Assembly: GCA_029667085.1 (NCBI GenBank)
Contig: JARUHJ010000001.1
Coordinates: 620,001 to 684,000 of the forward strand
Direction: 5' to 3'
Length of the DNA: 64,000 nt
Source: Deltaproteobacteria bacterium IMCC39524
GTDB taxonomy: Bacteria > Desulfobacterota > Desulfuromonadia > Desulfuromonadales > BM103
Both the position numbers and the translations under genes were made by a program. Positions 1 through 9,579 of the stretch are shown piece after piece. The notes below the pieces were generated by a model. It saw nothing but the letters and a program-made list of their open reading frames with translations. It did not search any database and was not told the DNA's origin. Position 1 is the stretch's first letter; every line of letters begins with the position of its first letter.

Positions 1-169
1 ATGTAAAGTGGCTCTGAGGAGGCCATAAAGACCTCATCTGATGATAGAGCTCATAACAATAAACACGCTCTCGATATAGAGGCTCCTCAGCACCATCAAT
101 AGGAAGCTGAAAATATTCTTCAGGTACATTTCTTGTGGCTTGAATCAATATCTCTTGAAACTCATCCAT
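1..169 (-). CDS. Unknown protein, 5' part only (runs off the left edge)
   Basis: An open frame starts with ATG at 169, three bases after the stop codon of the res gene, and stays open for 56 codons to the window edge. The N-terminus begins MDEFQEILIQATRNVPEEYF and continues with a segment rich in Y, R and E (RERVYCYELYHQMR). Its close spacing to res places it in the same operon, so it is probably a further component of the restriction locus. I do not recognise the family and the catalytic part, if any, lies outside the window. Confidence 0.6.
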   Translation of the reverse strand, partial: MDEFQEILIQATRNVPEEYFQLPIDGAEEPLYRERVYCYELYHQMRSLWPPQSHFT

Positions 170-172
170 GAG

Positions 173-2773
173 CTATGCCTTCCCCAATTCCTGCATGAGT
201 GACGAATGCCATCCATCTATCTTGTCATTGCGGATTTGGTCAAAGAAGCCAACATAGTCTTCTGGAGAGAGGAAATAAAAATGGTACTGCCAAGGCTTCC
301 CTGCTTCAACCAATGCTGCATTGAGTGCTTTAAAGTGTGCCATTCCATCACGGAACTTAGCCTTATTGCGATTGCCATCATCACCCTCTTGCTTAATTTC
401 AACGATGAGAATTATTTTCGAATCCTTTAATTGGATTGCAAAGTCAGGGTTGAACTGTTCATTCACGGTATGTGTCTTGCCAGTTTTTGCTGGTTTATAC
501 GAATAAGGAAATGAGTACACACCCCTATCAGGGATCTTAGTAAACCTCTCGACAAGCTCACTGTTCTCAAATAGAAGATCACTGAACTTACGTTCTGGTT
601 CATGGCTGGCGTAGTGAATGTTGTTTGGTGACTTATACTTCGCAGCATCTATTTGATGGATGCGCTTAGCAATTTCACGTGCGCTATCGTTTAGACCGCT
701 CTCATCTATCTGAGCTATTTGCACCCATTTACTGTATTGATCCCAAAGAAGTGATTCATCCTTATCAAAAGAGTTATCATCTCCAGTCACATGATAAACA
801 GCACCGTGCTCCTTCATTCGGCTCTCAGAGAAAGACTGACGAGGTGCATTGCGGTAATCCACATCAACTAACTCTTTTGCGACTTGCGTCATCCTAGGAT
901 GCTCACGACCTACAGGACGGAACAAAGGGCCAAAGGCTTGCTGGACCAACGTTAGATTCTCTCGGCTCAAATAATCCGTGTCATAACCGCCTTTTTTAAG
1001 AGCATCTTCGATAAACTTCTTGATCTTACTTTTAGGCCATTTAGTAGCTAGAACCTCATCCTTGTCACGAATGAACAATCGCAACATGCGAACAGCATCA
1101 TCAATCGCAACTAAATTATTATGTGTAATTTCGACGGCTAATTTACCGGTTTCTGAGAAGGTCGCATATTCAGTACTCTTCCGGCTCTGAGGCTTGAGAG
1201 TCAACGTAATCTTTGTCGCCTTCTCTTTCTTTGTCTCAACTGTTTGCTGAGCAGGCTCGTATTTCAGATTGTGCAATGGAATAACAAACTCTTCACGACG
1301 GCTGTCATAACCCCAAGAGAGCGTATTTTCAACTTCAAGGACCTCCTTAATGAGATTGGCTATCTCCTCTGACCATGCTTCGTGGTTAGTGATTTTAACA
1401 AGTGGCTGTACGTCCAGCTCAGAGGGAACTCGAAGTCCACGACCGAGCACTTGAGATATAAGTAGTTTTGACGCAAAGGCTCGAGATTCATGTGGGACAA
1501 TTTGAAATACATTTTTTACGTCCCATCCTTCAGTTAGCATGCTTACTGAAACGATCCACTCCACAGAGCTAGAAGGTTCGTCGACTTTCTTTAACGCTGC
1601 CAGGTTTTCCTTTCTACGCTTATCAGGGGAGTCTTTGTCACCACGAGGTTCGTATGCTGATTCGACTCGCGCCTTGGCTGCTTTAGCTGAAGGGATTCCT
1701 GAAGTTACCCAAATTGCCTTTTCCTCTGCTTCTTCAGGGCTGATTTTTTCTTTCTTAACAAGATAATCAATTAGCTCTTTCCAGACTTCTACACAGCCAG
1801 CAATGTCTTGAGTGATGATAATAGAAATTGGGCGAAGCTTTGTACCGTAATCTTTCCAGTTTTGTTGATGGACAGCGTAGGTCTTATCCCAGCTCTGCGC
1901 CTTATGTGTATCTTCAGTAACATAGTCAGGCTTTTTAACAACTTTCAATTCAATAGCCTGTTTGATCCCAAAGCGATAGATCACATCAGGAAAGTATTCA
2001 TCACCTGCATATGGAGTACCAGTTACATGGATCATGTAACGAAAATCATACTCAGTATTAACAAGAAACTTTAACCACTCCTTCATAGAGGATTCACCAC
2101 TGTCACTTGGGCTAAACAAGTGATGTGCCTCGTCGTTCAAAACTAAGGTTCGACTTCCATTGCCTTTGAAACTATCAGCTATAGATGAGCCTGTTTTTGC
2201 GTAAACAGCATGGATGTTTTCGACACAGATATCTCCTGGCTGAATTGTTTCAGTCCCTCTCTTAATTGCTGGTATAGGAACTTGAGCATCGAGTTCTTTT
2301 AAAATCTCTGCAAGTTTTGAATCCCCTGCTAGTGATGTGAATTTTCCAAGTAGCCCTTCCTCTATAGTAAGAGATGGGCAAAGAACTAAAACCCTATCAA
2401 CCAATCCTTCAGCTAGCGCAATGGCAGCAATGCCATACATAACAAAGCTTTTCCCCGCACCTGTTGCAAGGTCAAGTGATGCAGCCTTACAATCCTTCAG
2501 AGGCATCTTTTCAAGAAAAGAATCTATATTGTCATGCCGATGGGACAGTGCATTGTTGTTGCTCCAGTTTTCACGAGCAAGACGTTCTAGGTCAGAATAT
2601 TTTGGAGAGATCAAAAACCTAAAAGACTCTCGAATAGCATCCCTTTGGAAAGAGTAAGTCCCGCTTGATAGCAAATTAAGAAACGCATCATATTTATGCA
2701 CAAGAGCTTCAACATCATCACTATTGTCATCAACTTTTAGGAGCTGATCAGTAATACGAAATTGCAAACTCAT
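173..2773 (-). CDS. res: Type III restriction enzyme-like Res subunit (DEAD/DEAH helicase plus nuclease)
   Basis: An 866-aa superfamily 2 helicase/translocase with a C-terminal nuclease, the layout of type III Res subunits. The Walker A motif ATGAGKS is at residues 103-109 and the DEAH box at 214-217. A helicase C-terminal half follows, with a motif VI-like stretch (LLISQVLGRGLRVP). The C-terminus has a PD-(D/E)XK-type core: D777 in NPDFAI and E792-I-K794 in VEIKQ. In this family Res needs Mod for DNA recognition, translocates on ATP hydrolysis and cuts unmethylated DNA. The start ATG overlaps the end of mod by four bases (ATGA), so the two are translationally coupled. No frame damage is seen. 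Confidence 0.88.
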   Translation of the reverse strand: MSLQFRITDQLLKVDDNSDDVEALVHKYDAFLNLLSSGTYSFQRDAIRESFRFLISPKYSDLERLARENWSNNNALSHRHDNIDSFLEKMPLKDCKAASLDLATGAGKSFVMYGIAAIALAEGLVDRVLVLCPSLTIEEGLLGKFTSLAGDSKLAEILKELDAQVPIPAIKRGTETIQPGDICVENIHAVYAKTGSSIADSFKGNGSRTLVLNDEAHHLFSPSDSGESSMKEWLKFLVNTEYDFRYMIHVTGTPYAGDEYFPDVIYRFGIKQAIELKVVKKPDYVTEDTHKAQSWDKTYAVHQQNWKDYGTKLRPISIIITQDIAGCVEVWKELIDYLVKKEKISPEEAEEKAIWVTSGIPSAKAAKARVESAYEPRGDKDSPDKRRKENLAALKKVDEPSSSVEWIVSVSMLTEGWDVKNVFQIVPHESRAFASKLLISQVLGRGLRVPSELDVQPLVKITNHEAWSEEIANLIKEVLEVENTLSWGYDSRREEFVIPLHNLKYEPAQQTVETKKEKATKITLTLKPQSRKSTEYATFSETGKLAVEITHNNLVAIDDAVRMLRLFIRDKDEVLATKWPKSKIKKFIEDALKKGGYDTDYLSRENLTLVQQAFGPLFRPVGREHPRMTQVAKELVDVDYRNAPRQSFSESRMKEHGAVYHVTGDDNSFDKDESLLWDQYSKWVQIAQIDESGLNDSAREIAKRIHQIDAAKYKSPNNIHYASHEPERKFSDLLFENSELVERFTKIPDRGVYSFPYSYKPAKTGKTHTVNEQFNPDFAIQLKDSKIILIVEIKQEGDDGNRNKAKFRDGMAHFKALNAALVEAGKPWQYHFYFLSPEDYVGFFDQIRNDKIDGWHSSLMQELGKA

Positions 2774-5205
2774 TTAAAGTCCCCCTTCTCAAACACGAGC
2801 GTTTTCTCATTACCGTAGCGATCGCAGAGGATAATCATCATTTTATTACCTTTGAAGTCATCCTCTGGGATACGGATTTCAAGCGTTTCAGCTTTATCTA
2901 AGCCACCTGCTGTTTTAAGCATGTCTTCTCCCCAGAAGAAACTGTCAAGACGGAAGATATCTCCATCGTAATCGAGGTCAACCATCGCCATAGAAAACGT
3001 TTCAAAATTATCAAAGTCTTCGGGATCTGTAGTGAGTGTCTGTGATCTGAATTCTTGTACCTCGACGACTAGTTCTTTAAAAAGCTCACCTTCACGATTC
3101 TTGCGCCTCGCCTTGTACCTAACTATAGGTTGAGAGATAAAATCAAAACCCACCGCATCAATTACTTCATTCACATCAGCTTCGCGCACTGGCTGTTTAA
3201 GCGCTCCAGGTTCCCCTTGCTCCAGCAAACGAAGTAAGACTGATAGAGGCACCTTAAGAAAAGCATAGGTAGCGCCTCCACAAACAACTTCATCTTCCGC
3301 AAAATCCATGGCAACAACGGGTGCAATTATATAGAAACGATCACCCTTCTTGCCACGCAAAGTCTGGTGTAAGTCTTCCACATAACCATAATCAAGCGTG
3401 AGATTTGAATAGTCAGGGTAATTCCAAACCAATACAGAATTTGTCCCAAGATAACCATCGAGCTGTAGACCATAACGAAGGTGATATTCTTCTCTGACAC
3501 CAAACAACCTAAGAACAAAAGGACAATATTCTTGCCATGGAAGTTGGCGCAAAGATTCCATGTCATAAAGACCGGCACGATATAGGGCAAATTCCTTAGG
3601 TTGTAGGGGTAGTACTTTTTCAGGTTTCTCTTTAGGTGCAATTAGAGATATTCGGAACTCCTGTCCATCGACGCTAACAGTCTTATAACCGGGGCCATTA
3701 TCTTGAACCGTCTGTAAATGGTCAGAAGGGATAAGAAGCTTTTCTTTTGGGCACGCTATAGAAAAAGGAACACCTTTTTTCAGTAAGCTGAACTTAGACA
3801 CAAGCCCTGCAAGGCCGGCCAGCAGGTCGAGTGAAACCTCGCATTCCCCCTTTCTTGCTTTTTCAGTAATAAGCAACAAGCCTGGGTGCTTTTGTAAATG
3901 TTCTTCCCAATCTGTAACTCGTTCACTTGCAAGACGATTATCTGTTTTAGGTGTACCAATGAATGTAGAAAGAGAATAAAGCCTTTTTTGAGTTGTATAA
4001 ATTGCAAGCTTGCCGCAATCCATAGCAATCCAACGTCTCCCAAGTTTTTCAGCCACTGCCGCAGTTGTACCACCACCACAAAACGCGTCTAATACGATAT
4101 CTCCTTCTTTCGAAGAGGCTTCTATTATTCGCTCAATCAACAATTCTGGCTTTTGTGTTGGATATCCGTGAGATTGTGCCGATCCACCAGCTATATAAGG
4201 TATATCAGTCCATACATCTGAGAGGGGAACGCCTGGCATTTCATCAAGAAACATTATTCGACATCGGCGGATAGGCTTACCATTCCTACCTAACTTTATA
4301 CGGCCGTGGCTATTAGGGACCTCTGTTTGAGGTGCATTCCAAAGGTCAGCCATTCCATCTGGCCCAGTTCGCCATCGAGCAACTGTCCCATGGAAATCAA
4401 ACTCTTTCATGGATTTTCGAGGATCCAACATATTCTCTGACTTCCACCATCTACCATTAGGAAGACGGTTCCACTCAGCAGAGATATATTCGGACGAATA
4501 TGGAGTGTAGATTTTATTTAGAATGGTGTCTTCACTCTTACTGTAATATAGAATGGTATCCTTCACCCTTCCAAAACGTGTATGAGCGTCGTTGTGAGAC
4601 GAAGCTCTTGCCCAAGAGATGTCATTTCTGAAATTTTCTTCGCCAAAGACTTCATCAAGAACAGCCTTAAGGTAGTGGACCTTTTTCCAATCAAGATGAA
4701 CATATATACTGCCATCATCAGCAAGCAATTCACGAAGGATGATAAGTCGCCGTCGAAGGAATTCTATAAATTGAGAGCCAAAGACCTTATCCCTGTAAGC
4801 CTTTTCCTTATCCTTCATAAAGTCTTGTTTGGTGGCAAAAGGAGGATCGATATAGATTAGTTTTATCTTGTTACGTGTCCCGAATAAATTAGGACCCTTT
4901 TGATCTTCGAGAAGCTCGCGCAAGGCAAGAAGGTTATCTCCCCACACCAAAAGGTTACGCCAGCCATCACCATGAGGATGATCCTCTGCAAAATGACGGA
5001 CAAGCTGCCATGGTGCTGCAGGTGTCTCAGCTAAAACCTGCTCACGCTTCATCTTCCCCGCATAGTTAAGCTGATATTCCTTACCAACCTGAACCGTTCG
5101 TGATTCTCTAGGAAAAATCCTGCCTCGCCAATGGGCTGGGATTGCCTCACCAGCTTTCAATAATTCAATCAGCTGGCTGCGTTCCTCTTTACTTAAGTCT
5201 TTCAT
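2770..5205 (-). CDS. mod: Type III-like DNA adenine methyltransferase (Mod)
   Basis: An 811-aa beta-class amino-methyltransferase. The catalytic motif IV is DPPF at residues 120-123 (DPPY is more usual) and the SAM-binding motif I is FCGGGT at 375-380, the IV-before-I order of type III Mod and related N6-adenine or N4-cytosine enzymes. The roughly 250 residues between the motifs probably hold the target-recognition domain, and the long C-terminal half is unassigned. It sits directly upstream of and overlapping res, 60 bp after the 330-aa gene, so all belong to one minus-strand operon. It would protect host DNA and supply specificity to Res. The recognition site cannot be read from sequence alone. 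Confidence 0.85.
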   Translation of the reverse strand: MKDLSKEERSQLIELLKAGEAIPAHWRGRIFPRESRTVQVGKEYQLNYAGKMKREQVLAETPAAPWQLVRHFAEDHPHGDGWRNLLVWGDNLLALRELLEDQKGPNLFGTRNKIKLIYIDPPFATKQDFMKDKEKAYRDKVFGSQFIEFLRRRLIILRELLADDGSIYVHLDWKKVHYLKAVLDEVFGEENFRNDISWARASSHNDAHTRFGRVKDTILYYSKSEDTILNKIYTPYSSEYISAEWNRLPNGRWWKSENMLDPRKSMKEFDFHGTVARWRTGPDGMADLWNAPQTEVPNSHGRIKLGRNGKPIRRCRIMFLDEMPGVPLSDVWTDIPYIAGGSAQSHGYPTQKPELLIERIIEASSKEGDIVLDAFCGGGTTAAVAEKLGRRWIAMDCGKLAIYTTQKRLYSLSTFIGTPKTDNRLASERVTDWEEHLQKHPGLLLITEKARKGECEVSLDLLAGLAGLVSKFSLLKKGVPFSIACPKEKLLIPSDHLQTVQDNGPGYKTVSVDGQEFRISLIAPKEKPEKVLPLQPKEFALYRAGLYDMESLRQLPWQEYCPFVLRLFGVREEYHLRYGLQLDGYLGTNSVLVWNYPDYSNLTLDYGYVEDLHQTLRGKKGDRFYIIAPVVAMDFAEDEVVCGGATYAFLKVPLSVLLRLLEQGEPGALKQPVREADVNEVIDAVGFDFISQPIVRYKARRKNREGELFKELVVEVQEFRSQTLTTDPEDFDNFETFSMAMVDLDYDGDIFRLDSFFWGEDMLKTAGGLDKAETLEIRIPEDDFKGNKMMIILCDRYGNEKTLVFEKGDFK

Positions 5206-5265
5206 GTTTACTCACTAACTAGGAGATAGTTGACATACAAAGTTACTTGTCTGAAGAACATGTAA

Positions 5266-6258
5266 CTAGAATGCATCGTCCATGGTCTTCGCATTAATTA
5301 AAAGGTCTAGAGAGGTATAACGTGAAGCCTGTGGTGCCTTTACTCGCCCCTTTGCGACTAATTTGATAGGGCCAATAGTTTTTGCTGGTTCTTCAAAAAT
5401 CAACTTGTACTTGTTGGTATCCTTGTACTGCTCTATAGATTTAACTTTGGCAATATGTGTAATCGCAGACACTGGCGCTACCTGATATGCAGCAATATTT
5501 TTAACCTTGTTAAGCATGCTGCTGTGTATTCGAATTTGGTACCAACAATTCTCCCCTATAAACACATCCTTAAAGCCATCTTCTCGAGCGGGAACAACAA
5601 TGGTGTCAATCTCTGCTGGATCTAACTGAGTCTCCTTGGGCCCCTCAAAGGAAACACTAGATACATCACTAAGAAATGGCTCGAATTTATAGAGCCGAGC
5701 CCCCTGATCAGTCTTATACCTTCCAAGAGTCAGGATCTCTACTGGGAACTTAAATTTGCTTATTAAGACAGTTTCAAGTTCATCAGGAATCTCGTCAATG
5801 ATTACCAAAGCATTGAAGGAATCATCTCGATAAATGATACGTTCTAGAAGATAGTCGACATTTTCGTAACCATTTTCCTGCGCGTATTGAGCACACATTG
5901 AAAATGCAGAAGTATCAGCGGAGATTGCATCCTTTAGAATGCGCTTAACTGTTTGAGGGGTTGTTTCATAGGAAAGTGAAAAACTCAGGATCTGTATTGC
6001 AATATGCTTTAGGGGATCATGCTTTGCGAGCTCATTTTCGACGACGTAAAGCTTAGGCTCTTTTTTACTCGTTAGGTCAATCAGGTATGCATCTGGGATG
6101 TTTTGCGTTTTACCTTTTTTCCCTATCTTCTTTTTTGTCTCAAGGTAAATACGCTCGTTCCCAAAGAGAGCTCCCTTAACCTCTTGAATTGCAGTTTCTA
6201 GATCAGCCTCAAGTTCAAATGGCTCATCTGAGTATTGATTACTTTTAGACCAGAGCAT
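5266..6258 (-). CDS. 330-aa protein of unknown function, nuclease-like N-terminal region
   Basis: I do not recognise the family. Residues about 40-90 hold a pattern loosely like a PD-(D/E)XK core: acidic NIPDAYLIDL, then LYVVENELAKHD with a strand ending in E-N-E, then H-I-A-I-Q-I-L. The usual ExK lysine is not obvious, so a nuclease call is only an inference. The remainder is mixed alpha/beta with no cysteine clusters and no signal peptide. The gene lies 68 bp downstream of the AAA_13 ATPase and 60 bp upstream of mod, inside the restriction operon, so it is probably a working partner of one of them. The start has a good upstream purine-rich site (GGAGGA). Confidence 0.6.
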   Translation of the reverse strand: MLWSKSNQYSDEPFELEADLETAIQEVKGALFGNERIYLETKKKIGKKGKTQNIPDAYLIDLTSKKEPKLYVVENELAKHDPLKHIAIQILSFSLSYETTPQTVKRILKDAISADTSAFSMCAQYAQENGYENVDYLLERIIYRDDSFNALVIIDEIPDELETVLISKFKFPVEILTLGRYKTDQGARLYKFEPFLSDVSSVSFEGPKETQLDPAEIDTIVVPAREDGFKDVFIGENCWYQIRIHSSMLNKVKNIAAYQVAPVSAITHIAKVKSIEQYKDTNKYKLIFEEPAKTIGPIKLVAKGRVKAPQASRYTSLDLLINAKTMDDAF

Positions 6259-6326
6259 TCTGTCCTCCTGTACAATTTTGCAATGTACCTTTACTTTGAG
6301 GTTTGGTACTCACCCAATAAAACAAA

Positions 6327-8621
6327 TCAATAACCGCCGACAATACTTAATGTCTGTCCTACGTAAGCGGATAATTCGTTCTCATCAATGGGCGTAGTAT
6401 CTGGCTCGCCGGCTAAACCATGATGTGACTCTCTGGAATACTCATTCAGTGAGTTCAAGTCGGCAACTAATTCACTCACATGAGCAAGAGGACTATCAAC
6501 ATCTGCTGATTCGATCTTTCGAATCATTCCACCCAAAGTGTCTGTCTCTTGAAATTGTCCAGGGAAACGATACTTGAACCAACTCTCAAGAACTGTTCTT
6601 GTTTTTGACTTAATTTCTTTTGGATCACCACTTCTCATACGCGCATACTCAACCAAGGCTTCATGGTCTTTGAAATAACCTGCCTTTATTTCCTCATCAA
6701 TATCCCACTGGTTTATCGTCGATGGCGCATCTTGCCCAGCACTCGTCAATTGAAGTTTAGAGCACCCACCCAGGCCAGCAATTCTCTGATTAACGTTATG
6801 CAAAAACAAAGGATCATGAGAAAAGACGATGACTTGTTTAGCTTTCTGTCCCATCTCCTTAATCAATGTACAAGTGTAGTTTCTGCGAAAACGATCCTGA
6901 CTGGTGAAGGGGTCATCAAAAACTATGACTTTTTCTGTGAGTCTAGAGTCACTTTCAATCTGGGCAATAAAAAATGCAAAAGCTAATGCACTCTTGTCGC
7001 CAGAGCTGAGAGTATTTTTAAAAGATGGAGCTCCCCTATCACCTTCTAGGCTTATAACCGATCCATTAATTTCTATTTGATATGTTGAACGAGGCAAGCG
7101 ACCAACATAATCCTTTTTTGTATCTCTTATTCTAAAACCTGTTCCGAACCACCCTAACAACTCATTTATACGTTTTTCATAGTTTGAAAGAATATCTTCA
7201 TCATAATCATCAAGGGCTTGCTTGGCGGTAATTTTAGCTCTGTCGCAATCACGCTTCTCTTGTAACGCCTCAGTATATTCAGTGCAGGCAGTAGTCGCCC
7301 CTACTTCGTATCTGGCCTTTTGAAGTTTCAGCACCTTCAGTGCAACAACTTCATTGTCCAAATTCCCAGTTGAGACTGCTTGCTTTTTACCGTCAATCAA
7401 TTGATTCAGTTCGTTGATCTTTAAATTGTAATTTGTAACGACATCTTGAGTAGCACTAACCGCTTTCTCTGCAGCAAGAAAGACTGAGTCCAGTTCGATC
7501 TTATCAAGTGGTTTTTGCTGTTTTGCTTTTGCTAGAGATATGGCCGCATCTCTAAGAGCAACTAATGGTGTATATATCGCTTTTTTGAAATCTACTTGAG
7601 GACATTCCTCCTCCTTCACAAAAGCAGACCAATATTCCCAAAGTTTTTCGTTTGACTGGATGACCTGCTGTACTTCAAAAATTAATTGATCTGCAAGATC
7701 TGTTGAGACATCTTGAGTCAATGAATTCACAATATCTTTATGATCTTGGTATGCTTGGTTGAAATAAGTTCGATAGGCAGACACCATGTCATTGACCTTT
7801 ACGTCCTGCGCACAAAATGGGCAAGAGTCCTGAACGACATGGTCTAAACCTGTTTGTAGCCAGCCCTCTTCTTCAAGTCCGTGCTTTTCCAAATGCTGAC
7901 GCACGATATTTTCAGCATCACCAATTACACCTTCAACGGTGTTACTTAGCGTGTCTGCAAAATCAGTTGGCAACTTTGGGAGATCTTTGAGCTCACGCAT
8001 TTTCGAGGTGGTCTTAATTTTTTCAGAGTCATTAAGAATTCGGATTTCTTCTTCTTTATTTGTAATTTTCTCATCTACGTCATCATCCTTGGAGAGAGCC
8101 ACAAAATTATCCAGAGTCAAGCCTTGCAGCTCTTTTGGGATATAACCTTTGGCGGTGGCCTGCTTGGTGTTTAATTGGGTTTGAGCAGTTGTAATAGCTG
8201 TATCTGCTTCCTCAACAGCATGGGCAAGCTGAACCCCATCGTGACCCACAATAACTCTGTATAAATTACGACGATGATCAGTTGTAACGGCATCACCTAT
8301 GTAGACGTTGTTATGTACAAATGAAATGTCGAAAATAGCTAGATCAGGATAAGCAGCATCCCATGCTCCATCTTTGAATTTACAAGCGCCATCTACATGC
8401 TCAATTCGAGCACTAGGTGGTGCATCAGATCCAATAGTCTTTCTTTCTAACAAGATTTCAGGATTGTCTTCTTGAAGAGATCTCAGGATTGAGCAAATGG
8501 TTGTCTTTCCCAAACCGTTAGGTCCAAAAATCAAGTTGTATTTTTTAAGCTGAAGATCCCCCCTCGCCTCATATGCATGAAACTTCCCAACATTACGAAT
8601 GAAATGGATTTTTTTCAGCAT
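6327..8621 (-). CDS. AAA_13-family ATPase with CxxC hook, RloC/PrrC-like
   Basis: A 764-aa SMC/Rad50-like ATPase of the AAA_13 group. Walker A GPNGLGKTT is at residues 33-41. A long charged coiled-coil middle carries CPFC at 267-270, a Rad50/RloC-type zinc-hook position. An ABC signature-like LSSGD follows, with Walker B IVFDDPF, then a C-terminal domain. RloC is a known tRNA anticodon nuclease with this layout. Its relative PrrC uses an Arg-x3-Glu...His triad, and an R675-x3-E679 pair with H714 or H733 further on could match. The same residues also occur in AAA_13 proteins not shown to be nucleases, so the tRNase function is unproven. It is the first gene of the restriction operon, a setting that resembles PrrC and RloC guarding restriction systems. 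Confidence 0.7.
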   Translation of the reverse strand: MLKKIHFIRNVGKFHAYEARGDLQLKKYNLIFGPNGLGKTTICSILRSLQEDNPEILLERKTIGSDAPPSARIEHVDGACKFKDGAWDAAYPDLAIFDISFVHNNVYIGDAVTTDHRRNLYRVIVGHDGVQLAHAVEEADTAITTAQTQLNTKQATAKGYIPKELQGLTLDNFVALSKDDDVDEKITNKEEEIRILNDSEKIKTTSKMRELKDLPKLPTDFADTLSNTVEGVIGDAENIVRQHLEKHGLEEEGWLQTGLDHVVQDSCPFCAQDVKVNDMVSAYRTYFNQAYQDHKDIVNSLTQDVSTDLADQLIFEVQQVIQSNEKLWEYWSAFVKEEECPQVDFKKAIYTPLVALRDAAISLAKAKQQKPLDKIELDSVFLAAEKAVSATQDVVTNYNLKINELNQLIDGKKQAVSTGNLDNEVVALKVLKLQKARYEVGATTACTEYTEALQEKRDCDRAKITAKQALDDYDEDILSNYEKRINELLGWFGTGFRIRDTKKDYVGRLPRSTYQIEINGSVISLEGDRGAPSFKNTLSSGDKSALAFAFFIAQIESDSRLTEKVIVFDDPFTSQDRFRRNYTCTLIKEMGQKAKQVIVFSHDPLFLHNVNQRIAGLGGCSKLQLTSAGQDAPSTINQWDIDEEIKAGYFKDHEALVEYARMRSGDPKEIKSKTRTVLESWFKYRFPGQFQETDTLGGMIRKIESADVDSPLAHVSELVADLNSLNEYSRESHHGLAGEPDTTPIDENELSAYVGQTLSIVGGY

Positions 8622-9063
8622 GATATTCCCTCTTCAACAACCTGTGAGGCATCTTGGATAATATGAAGTATCTAAATTTGTGTAGGGCAACATAAAAACT
8701 TTATGTTCAGAGAGGCTTTGGAACTTTTACGACAGTAAAAGCATGTCGCTTAATTGCGCAATTAAGCGGTGAGCGCAGCGAGCGAAACGTGCAAAGCCGA
8801 GCGACTACACAAAACATCTGTTCTTAAACTTGGTCTTGTGCCAAGTAAGCATCTCAATAAAGATTCTAAAAGAATGACGAATACGAACCATCATCAGATG
8901 GTGAGCATCTGGAAAGACAATGAACCGGCGTCATAATCCAGCCAAGAGCTGCCAAATACTGACTTATTGGTAGGGGATATTACTGAATTATCAGCCCCCT
9001 CCCCTGAAGCATCAAACTTTTATACCATATTAAAATTCTTAACTTTTTTCCATAACTAAATAC
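8622..9063. promoter_or_regulatory. 442-bp leader upstream of the restriction operon with strong dyads
   Basis: No gene is seen. The stretch holds a 7-bp stem with a 4-base loop at 8724-8741 (CTTTTAC/GTAAAAG) and a perfect 22-bp palindrome at 8747-8768 centred on GCGC. A GTCGCT (8746) pairs with AGCGAC (8800), closing a larger fold around the palindrome. These lie 100-180 bp upstream of the AAA_13 start and downstream of the radC-like stop, so they could be an operator, a terminator of the radC transcript or part of the operon leader. No clear -35/-10 pair was found. Confidence 0.5.
8747..8768. repeat. Perfect 22-bp palindrome
   Basis: The two 11-base halves are exact reverse complements, centred between 8757 and 8758 (core AATTGCGCAATT). 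The length and symmetry suit an operator for a dimeric regulator or a stem without a loop. The restriction operon starts 126 bp downstream on the minus strand. Confidence 0.7.
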
Positions 9064-9552
9064 CTAAATAAGACCTCGGTCAGCTAAGGAAACATATCCA
9101 TCAGTTCCTACGATGACTGAATCCAAAAGTCTGATACCAATAAGCTCACAACATTCCTTTAGTCTGGATGACAGCTCTAGATCCTCACTGCTCGGTTCTG
9201 GATTTCCACTTGGATGGTTATGCAGTACCAGGATAGCTGCAGCAGAGCTTAAGAGTGTCGACTTCAAGACCTCACGTGGATGCACAACTGCAGCACTCAA
9301 AGATCCGGTACTTACCCTGTCAATACAGAGGATCTTGTTCTTGGAATCAAGGTGGATTGCAATGAAGTGCTCCTTCGTCTCTTTAGTCAGAAAACCGAAC
9401 AGATGATATACGTCAGCAGATGACTTGATGGTTTTCTTCCTGAGGTACTCAGGTAGTGCTTCTTCTTTGATGACAAGGTTCTCGAATACTGGGCGTATCA
9501 CCTTAAGCCGTATAGTCTTATTGGTCGTAATAGTATCTATTGTGAATGTCAT
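9064..9552 (-). CDS. RadC-like JAB/MPN domain protein
   Basis: A 162-aa protein with a JAMM-type metal site: E61, then HNHPSG at 111-116 and D124 downstream (HxHx10D). This is the short RadC family carried by plasmids, phages and islands, lacking the N-terminal helix-hairpin-helix region of full-length chromosomal RadC. Its molecular function is not established. The start at 9552 is chosen because AAGGAG lies seven bases upstream; an upstream in-frame Met at 9588 would fall inside the terminator-like hairpin. It follows ardC on the same strand with an 84-bp gap containing that hairpin. Confidence 0.85.
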   Translation of the reverse strand: MTFTIDTITTNKTIRLKVIRPVFENLVIKEEALPEYLRKKTIKSSADVYHLFGFLTKETKEHFIAIHLDSKNKILCIDRVSTGSLSAAVVHPREVLKSTLLSSAAAILVLHNHPSGNPEPSSEDLELSSRLKECCELIGIRLLDSVIVGTDGYVSLADRGLI

Positions 9553-9579
9553 AGTATTGCTCCTTTTCAGCAAAAGAAA

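Noticed and set aside
1539-2657. Plus-strand frames of 75-106 aa inside res
   Set aside because: Antisense shadows without ribosome sites.
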